A stretch of 64,000 nucleotides of DNA from Deltaproteobacteria bacterium (GTDB taxonomy: Bacteria > Myxococcota > JACPTQ01). The stretch is taken from contig JACPTQ010000022.1 in assembly GCA_016192705.1 (NCBI GenBank), forward strand, positions 62,001 through 126,000, given 5' to 3'. A model generated the notes under the pieces. That model did not search any database. It saw only the letters and a list, made by a program, of their open reading frames with translations, and was not told the DNA's origin. Below are positions 58,720 to 64,000 of the stretch, piece by piece. Numbering within the stretch: the stretch's first letter is position 1; each line of letters starts with the position of its first letter. The translations under genes were made by a program, and so were the position numbers.

Positions 58720-60941
58720 ATTCGCCCTGTACGGTCCACCTAATTTTTTACCTCATTACACGACGCAACCCGATCGCCGTCCGAAAACGCCTCAGGAGTT
58801 GCTGGTCACCGCTTCTGTTTTCCCTCGCCGCGGTCGTATGCGGTGTCGGCGTATTCGCGACCGACGCGCACGCGCAAAAAGGCCTTCCCGACCTTCGCAA
58901 AGTGAATTCGAACCGCTTTGTCCCGAGCCTCGGAAACGACGGACTCGTGGGCGTCAGCTCGTCCGAGACGATGGGGCACCTCAACTTCGCGATCAAAACG
59001 ATCTTCGGATACGCCGGAAATCCGCTCCAGGCGATGCTCGACGAGAAATCGACGCTCGAGGCCTGCGCGAGTCAGTTTCGCTTCGACGTTCTCCTTTGCG
59101 TCGGGTTCAGCGATTTCTTCGACATCTGTGGTCAACCGCCGGTCCCCCTCTTCACGGCGTCGTGCGGCGGCGTCGACACGCTCGGCAACGTCCCCAAGGT
59201 CCCCGGCACTTCGATCGGCGATGTTCGCGTCATGCCGCGCGTCAACTTGCCGATTCTTCGGAACCGGGTGCTCGCTCAAGTGAAGCGTCTCAACAAGAGA
59301 CTCTATGGGCTGCTCACGGAGTTCGGCCAAGTTGGAAAGATGGTGGCGGCGGCAAAGAAAAAGGTCGCCGCGTATAAGGAAGAGGTCGATCGCCTGCGCG
59401 GTGAAGCCGAGGGCGTCGTCCGCAAGGTTTCGCAGCAAGTGGAATCGCTGTCGCGTCAGCTGTCGGGCGCAACGATCACGTTTTTGGAGAGGTTCGACGG
59501 TGGGGTGGCGAAGATTCCATCGCTGTCATCGCTTGCCGACGGTGGCGTGCCGGTGCCGCGCGCGCTCCGCGATTGGATTGAGGGCAAGGTGCCGGCGCCG
59601 CCGAATATGAAGGAACTGCTCGCAAGCGGGGTCGTGTTGCCCCCCGAATTGAAACGGCTGCTCGATGGCGGCATGCCGGGCGAAGCTCTCTGTTTGATGG
59701 GGATGAAAACCCTTGAACGCGAGAAGGCGCTGCGGCTCGCGCAGATTCGGCGCCGACTGGGCGCGATTGAGCCGATTTACCGCGATGCCATCGACGTTTA
59801 CAGGCGCTTCGAGGAGCGCCGCCAGAGACTCCTCGCAATGGTCGACGAGCTAAAAAAATCGATCACCGCGTTGGCACCGCGAACACCGACGGGCGTCGGG
59901 TTTGGGTTCGTGCCAGAGTTCACCCTCCCGACCGCCACTGACAATGCGAACGCCGGCGAGCCGGGCATGACCTTCACGCCCAAAGTCCTTCTCGATTACC
60001 GATGGGCGAACGGATCGTTTTTCGGAACGAACCTCGCCTTTCGGCTGCGGCCCGAAACCGTGACGCTCAACATCCACGCGGGAAACGAAATACTATTGGG
60101 CGTCGGCGGCAACTTCCGCCTGCACCCGCGATGGGATCTGGTTGCCGAGGCTCAGTTTGCGCTCGGCGTCGCGGGTGGCGCGTTTCTCGACCAGGTTTCG
60201 CTCGAAGGAACGGTCGGCGGAACGCATCGATTCTGCAGCGGCTTTTTCATAAACGCGTCGTACGGCCGCGGGGTCCTGACGAACTGGGGAACGCCTGACC
60301 AGCGCATCACAGCGGGTTTTGGCTACGGTCCAAAGCCGGACTGCCCCGTTGAGACGCCGCGCGATCGCGACGCCGATGGTGTTCCCGACGTGTTCGACGT
60401 CTGCCCATCGGTCGCTGGCGCGCGCGTGAATGGCTGCCCAGAGCCGCCGCTTCCACCGAAAGTTCCGCCCGCAGACCCAGAGCTCGAACCGGATCCCGAA
60501 CCCGTTGTGGACGTCGCGCCCCCGCCACAGCCGGAGACAGCTCCCAAGCTTCTACCAGAGCCCGAGCCGCCGCCGCCCGCCGTTTCCCTTTCGTCGCCGG
60601 TTGCGTTTGCGACGGCCCGCGCGGTCCTCCTCCGCATTTCGCATCCAGAACTGCGGCGCATCGCGGAGCAACTTCGACTGTTCCCCAACCTTCGCTTGCG
60701 CATCATTGGCCACAGCGACGCGCGCGGAATCGAGCGTCAAAACGTCCGGCTTTCGCGTCAACGCGCGGAGGCTGTTCGGCGCTTCTTTGTGCGTGAAGGG
60801 ATTGCGGCCGAACGAATCATAGTCGAGGGGAAAGGGAGCGCTGAGCCGCTTGAGAAGAGATGCGAGGCCAAGAAGTCGGGCGCGGCGCGCGAGAAGTGTT
60901 ACACGGCGAATCGGCAGATCGAAATCGCGATCGTGGAGTGA
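58707..60941 (+). CDS. OmpA-family protein with beta-barrel, TSP3-type calcium repeat and OmpA domain
   Basis: About 744 residues. A signal peptide ends at FATDAHA, then comes an unusual helical region (about 190-400, with the coiled-coil VEALR-type stretch KKKVAAYKEEVDRLRGEAEG). A beta-barrel-like part (about 420-555), a calcium-binding repeat (DRDADGVPDVFDVCP), a Pro-rich linker and an OmpA peptidoglycan-binding domain (LRIIGHSDARGIERQNVRLS) follow. The start is a problem: the only in-frame start codon is the TTG at 58707, which lies in a perfect palindrome and has no ribosome binding site. An ATT at 58743 or a sequence error are alternatives. Confidence 0.82.
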   Translation: MTSSNSPCTVHLIFYLITRRNPIAVRKRLRSCWSPLLFSLAAVVCGVGVFATDAHAQKGLPDLRKVNSNRFVPSLGNDGLVGVSSSETMGHLNFAIKTIFGYAGNPLQAMLDEKSTLEACASQFRFDVLLCVGFSDFFDICGQPPVPLFTASCGGVDTLGNVPKVPGTSIGDVRVMPRVNLPILRNRVLAQVKRLNKRLYGLLTEFGQVGKMVAAAKKKVAAYKEEVDRLRGEAEGVVRKVSQQVESLSRQLSGATITFLERFDGGVAKIPSLSSLADGGVPVPRALRDWIEGKVPAPPNMKELLASGVVLPPELKRLLDGGMPGEALCLMGMKTLEREKALRLAQIRRRLGAIEPIYRDAIDVYRRFEERRQRLLAMVDELKKSITALAPRTPTGVGFGFVPEFTLPTATDNANAGEPGMTFTPKVLLDYRWANGSFFGTNLAFRLRPETVTLNIHAGNEILLGVGGNFRLHPRWDLVAEAQFALGVAGGAFLDQVSLEGTVGGTHRFCSGFFINASYGRGVLTNWGTPDQRITAGFGYGPKPDCPVETPRDRDADGVPDVFDVCPSVAGARVNGCPEPPLPPKVPPADPELEPDPEPVVDVAPPPQPETAPKLLPEPEPPPPAVSLSSPVAFATARAVLLRISHPELRRIAEQLRLFPNLRLRIIGHSDARGIERQNVRLSRQRAEAVRRFFVREGIAAERIIVEGKGSAEPLEKRCEAKKSGAAREKCYTANRQIEIAIVE

Positions 60942-60946
60942 GGGCG

Positions 60947-62836
60947 ATGGTGACAAGCGAGAAAAGACTTTCGGGGCGGCTCACCGGGGTGATCGCCATC
61001 GCGTCGTTCGCCGCCGGATGCTGCGACAGCAAGGGGGAAGTCCCCGTGACGTTCGGGTGGACGCTTCAAGGCCAGCTGCCGACTGCGCAAAACTGCGGGG
61101 CGAATCAAATCTATCTCTGGGGGCACCGCGCCGCCGACGATCGCACGCTCATCTCTGATGGCGGGATCGATTGCACGCTTGGCGTCGCAACGACGATCTG
61201 GATGCCGTATGCGTGGGCGCTGACCATCCAGCTCAAAGACCCGCTTGGCACCGTGGTTCAGGCGAGCGTTTTGAGCACGGACGACGCACCGATTTATATT
61301 TTCGACCGCGTGCCGCTCAATCTCACCACGGCGCCCCTGATCCCCGTCGACGCGGGCCCCGATGCGGGGGCCGACGCAGGCGTCGTGGATGGCGGAGCAG
61401 ACGCCAGTGCGGACGCAGGCGCTGACGCCAGTGCCGATGCAGGTTCCGACGCGGACGCGGGTGCCGATGCGGGCGTCGACGCAAGCGTCGATATCACGCC
61501 CCCTGACGCCGGTGCCGCCATGATCGTTTTTGGTCCTCCGGGCTCCTCGACGACCCCCAGCACGGCAAGCGTCACGGTGATCTGGACCGCGGCGACGGAT
61601 AACGTCACGCCTCAAGCAGCGCTCGAGTACAAGCTCGTTCGCGCGGCATCGACTTCTGCGATCGACACGGTCGCGAAAGCCGACGATGCCGGGATCGTGA
61701 TGGATTGGACGGCGAACGTGATATCGCAAGCACCGACCGGCATTCTCGCCAACGCCCCCCAGTCGTTCGCGGTCCTTGTGCGCGATGACGCGGGAAACAA
61801 GGCTCTCTACGGGCCCGACACGGCCGTCTCGATGCTCCACGCGCCCACCGTCGCAGGCGGCTTTCTTTACGCTGCGTTCCCCGACAGCACCGCCTCGGGA
61901 AAAGTGAGCGTCGTTCGCTCAAATGGTGGCCCGTGGGCCGCCGTCGGTGGCGCCGGATTCACGAGCTTGCCGGTTCTTTGGGACGGCATGTCGCTCGCCG
62001 TCAGCGATGCGGGCGAGCCGTGGTTTGCAAGCACGCAGGACACCGGCGGTCCGGCTTCGGACACTTACACCTATGCATTTTCAGCCGGCGCATGGGTCTC
62101 AAAGGGGAACGTTGTGGGCGCTTGCCCGGGCACGTTTTCGCCGACGATTCTGTTCGCAGGCAACACGCCGTACCTCACGCTGCGAACAGATGAATGCACC
62201 CCAACGTGGGGGATGCAGGCGATGACCCACAACGGGACCAGTTGGGTCTTGTTTGTTCCGCATTCGCTCGTGGACGCCTTTTTCCCGTTCACGCGCGGGT
62301 TCTTTTTCGGTGGCGAAATCTATATGTTCTTTGGCTACCTGTTTGGGCCGTCTGCGGCCGTCTACCACTCGGCGGGCGGCGCGGATGAGTTCGCCCAGCT
62401 TGGTGGCGATCTCGAAGCAGCCCCGGTTTCAGATGGCCTCAGGCCGGGTCAGGTCATGGCTCTCGCAGGAACGACGATCTACGTCGCATACCCAGACCCG
62501 GTCACCAGCAGAGCCGTGGTTAAGTCGTGCACGATCAGCGCATGTACGTTCTCGACGCTCGGGGGCGCGCCATGTTCCGACGGCGAGGCGAGCGGCATCG
62601 GCATGATTGTGCGAGCCGGAGTTCCATACGTTGTCTTCCGTGACCACACGCGCGGCGGCAAAGGAACCATCATGAAGTACAGCGCCGCGTCGTGGACTAT
62701 TGTTTCCACGGGCTTCTCGACGGGCGAAATCGCTTCGCCTCACCTGGTTGACAACACGACGAGCGGGCAAATCGATGTCTATTACATCGACGCCACCGAC
62801 CCAAGCCGCGCGACGATCTCCTCGTTCCTCCCATGA
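60947..62836 (+). CDS. Lipoprotein with Asp-Ala-Gly linker and beta-propeller-like domain
   Basis: A 629-residue lipoprotein (IASFAAGCC, lipobox). The first 110 residues are a beta domain; then a long linker of Asp-Ala-Gly (61360-61500, DAGPDAGADAGVVDGGADAS and more). The last two-thirds hold a Fn3-like segment followed by repeats such as GKVSVVRSNGGPWAAVGGAG and TYTYAFSAGAWVSKGNVVGA, probably a beta-propeller. Homologous lipoproteins in Myxococcota are uncharacterised. It starts six bases after the stop of the OmpA-family gene, so the two are co-transcribed. Confidence 0.78.
   Translation: MVTSEKRLSGRLTGVIAIASFAAGCCDSKGEVPVTFGWTLQGQLPTAQNCGANQIYLWGHRAADDRTLISDGGIDCTLGVATTIWMPYAWALTIQLKDPLGTVVQASVLSTDDAPIYIFDRVPLNLTTAPLIPVDAGPDAGADAGVVDGGADASADAGADASADAGSDADAGADAGVDASVDITPPDAGAAMIVFGPPGSSTTPSTASVTVIWTAATDNVTPQAALEYKLVRAASTSAIDTVAKADDAGIVMDWTANVISQAPTGILANAPQSFAVLVRDDAGNKALYGPDTAVSMLHAPTVAGGFLYAAFPDSTASGKVSVVRSNGGPWAAVGGAGFTSLPVLWDGMSLAVSDAGEPWFASTQDTGGPASDTYTYAFSAGAWVSKGNVVGACPGTFSPTILFAGNTPYLTLRTDECTPTWGMQAMTHNGTSWVLFVPHSLVDAFFPFTRGFFFGGEIYMFFGYLFGPSAAVYHSAGGADEFAQLGGDLEAAPVSDGLRPGQVMALAGTTIYVAYPDPVTSRAVVKSCTISACTFSTLGGAPCSDGEASGIGMIVRAGVPYVVFRDHTRGGKGTIMKYSAASWTIVSTGFSTGEIASPHLVDNTTSGQIDVYYIDATDPSRATISSFLP
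61360..61500. repeat. Asp-Ala-Gly encoding repeat tract
   Basis: Units of GACGCG/GATGCG/GCAGGC encode the DAGADAGA linker. It is the Gly/Asp form of the same hexamer-type tracts. Confidence 0.7.
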
Positions 62837-62906
62837 TGTCGAGCGCTGGTTTCGCGGACCGTAATAACGTGATGCAATGGAACACAGTGGGACTGGAGGT
62901 GTTGAA

Positions 62907-63389
62907 ATGATGAAAGCCTTGATGGCGGTGTTTTTTGTGGTGACGGTTTCGACGGTGGCGCTTGGTGACGACGCCGACAAGGCGCGAGGCGCAACGGTTG
63001 GCGCGTCGACGAGCGAGGCGACGACGACCGCGCGCGCGAAGGACGCACCGGCACCGTGGTGGTCAAGCGAAAATATGAAAAAGAATTGGGGCGAGTGGGT
63101 CGGCAAGTTTGCGGCGGCGCAGGAGAAACTTGCGGCGGCGCAAAAGGCCGTGAAAAGCGCGAAAGACGCGTACGCGACCGAAAAGGATCGGGCCAAGCGA
63201 CAGGAACACCGGGGCCAAATCCTCGTGGAGCGAAAAACCGAGCTCACGGTGCGGATCGAGTGGTATCAACTTCACGTCGCTTTTCGCGAGGCGCAACACA
63301 AGAAGGCGGTTGAAAGTTACGAAATCGAGGCGAAGACCCGAGCCGAACAGATCAAGAAGCTGCAAGACCAACTGGCCGCGATGAAGTGA
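62907..63389 (+). CDS. Exported coiled-coil protein
   Basis: A 160-residue protein with signal peptide (MMKALMAVFFVVTVSTVALG), a short Ala/Thr-rich segment and a long helical coiled coil (KFAAAQEKLAAAQKAVKSAK and AQHKKAVESYEIEAKTRAEQ). I do not recognise a family. Such small periplasmic coiled-coil proteins often bind envelope components. GGAGGT precedes the ATG at six bases. It meets the convergent ThyX-like gene with one base between the stops. Confidence 0.78.
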   Translation: MMKALMAVFFVVTVSTVALGDDADKARGATVGASTSEATTTARAKDAPAPWWSSENMKKNWGEWVGKFAAAQEKLAAAQKAVKSAKDAYATEKDRAKRQEHRGQILVERKTELTVRIEWYQLHVAFREAQHKKAVESYEIEAKTRAEQIKKLQDQLAAMK

Positions 63390-63390
63390 T

Positions 63391-64000
63391 TCATAGAATC
63401 CGCGCGAACTGCGGAAGGTCGAGCTTCCAAACTGGTACGCCGCAATAGCGCGGCCCCTCGGGACAATACGGGCGGACGCCCGCGCGCTGACGCAAGTGGC
63501 ACGGCGGACCAATCGCGGCGCCGATGCGCGGGTGCACGCGACGCACCTCTTCGACTTCTTCAAGCGAGGCCTGCCAAATCTCTTCTTGCGCGGCGTAACA
63601 GAGGCGCGACGTCCACTTGTGGTGGAGCGCCATGAGGTCGCCCGACTCGACAAAACGAATGGGGAACGCGTTGGGCAAGAGGTAAAGCGCGAATTCGTGT
63701 GCGACACCGTCGGCGAGGAGCGATTCGATGGCGCGCCAAACTTCGCGCATCGTCGAGAGGTATCGATCGAGCGCTGCGGCGTTGCGGCGAATGAGGAGCG
63801 GAACGACGACGTCCGGCTCGCCGGCGACAAACTGCGCGGAGAGCACGGGGCGCGAGGCTGGCGCCATGCGGTGACGCTGGTCTTGGGAATCGGCGGTGTG
63901 CGAGAGGCGCTTCGCGAACGTGTAATGCGCATGCGCGAGGGCACGCGTGAGTTTCGCGTGGTAGACGAGATTCAGCGCCTCGGCGAAAAGGCCGTTTTGC
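63391..64000 (-). CDS. thyX: ThyX-like FAD-dependent thymidylate synthase, 3' part (5' end outside window)
   Basis: The frame runs off the right edge, so the N-terminus is missing. The visible C-terminal 202 residues show SHTADSQDQRHRMAPASRP (the ThyX-type RHR region with a Gln/Ser-rich preceding loop), FALYLLPNAFPIRFVESGDL, HHKWTSRLCYAAQEEIWQAS and, near the end, a Cys cluster (PPCHLRQRAGVRPYCPEGPR and YCGVPVW). ThyX makes dTMP from dUMP using FAD and methylene-tetrahydrofolate. The Cys-rich C-terminal extension is typical of a delta-proteobacterial subtype. The stop is one base from the convergent gene. Confidence 0.78.
   Translation of the reverse strand, partial: QNGLFAEALNLVYHAKLTRALAHAHYTFAKRLSHTADSQDQRHRMAPASRPVLSAQFVAGEPDVVVPLLIRRNAAALDRYLSTMREVWRAIESLLADGVAHEFALYLLPNAFPIRFVESGDLMALHHKWTSRLCYAAQEEIWQASLEEVEEVRRVHPRIGAAIGPPCHLRQRAGVRPYCPEGPRYCGVPVWKLDLPQFARIL

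Noticed and set aside
1-64000. tRNA, rRNA, riboswitch or insertion sequence
   Set aside because: No cloverleaf-like, rRNA-like or transposase-like sequence was found by reading; a covariance-model search would settle small RNAs.

Overview
This 64 kb window is high-GC chromosomal DNA (roughly 60-65% G+C by eye) from a Gram-negative bacterium. I place it in the Myxococcota (former Deltaproteobacteria) or a close relative. The reasons are lipoprotein-rich secretome genes with Asp-Ala-Gly linkers, many TPR proteins, a PknB-type kinase with PEGA and FHA neighbours, DUF4388, a sigma-54 activator with matching -24/-12 promoters, and a large cytochrome c inventory. The species is not identifiable from the window. 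No rRNA, tRNA, CRISPR array, transposase or integrase was seen.

Layout. 1-4.3 kb (+): end of a sigma-54 activator, a lipoprotein, a TatT/TatP-type TRAP binding-protein pair and an M23 peptidase. 4.3-10.6 kb (-): a CbiX-like chelatase, a large TPR protein, a DUF4388 protein and a TPR/zinc-ribbon membrane protein. 11-19.5 kb: a Lys/Cys-rich secreted protein with a clear terminator, a transglutaminase-like protein, then a minus-strand signalling operon (kinase, TPR-PEGA protein, Cys-rich lipoprotein, FHA protein). 19.5-20.8 kb: a probably foreign gene among small repeats. 20.8-25.5 kb (-): envelope operon (LysM, CpoB-like, HEAT and TPR proteins). 26.1-34.7 kb (-): two TPR proteins (one of 1,270 residues), a von Willebrand A lipoprotein and class II fumarase. 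35-35.6 kb: two convergent four-helix-bundle (S23) genes between simple-repeat tracts. 36-44.3 kb (+): a 2,769-residue lipoprotein of Ig-like, Calx-beta and RCC1 repeats. 44.4-46.1 kb (-): a helical protein and a nucleotidyltransferase/small-protein pair.

The highlight is 46.4-58.7 kb (+). It is a tightly coupled ten-gene electron-transfer operon: monoheme and pentaheme cytochromes, a molybdopterin/FeS/NrfD module of the PSR, Qrc and alternative complex III type, a tetraheme cytochrome, a porin-like barrel, a small cytochrome, a decaheme OmcA/MtrC-type surface lipoprotein with a collagen-like N-terminal stalk, and another small cytochrome. By motif count the operon encodes 22 haems. The likely role is to link the membrane quinone pool to the cell surface. 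A sigma-54-type promoter with an adjacent palindrome lies just upstream. An OmpA-family protein, a lipoprotein and a coiled-coil protein follow, and the window ends in a ThyX-like gene.

Two genome-scale patterns recur. First, GC-rich hexamer tracts (CCCGCN-like) and CACAGAGACACAGAG-type tracts lie side by side, both between genes and inside coding sequences, where they lengthen linkers and protein tails. Second, several genes have a -10-like box only 7-10 bases before the start codon, which suggests leaderless transcripts.
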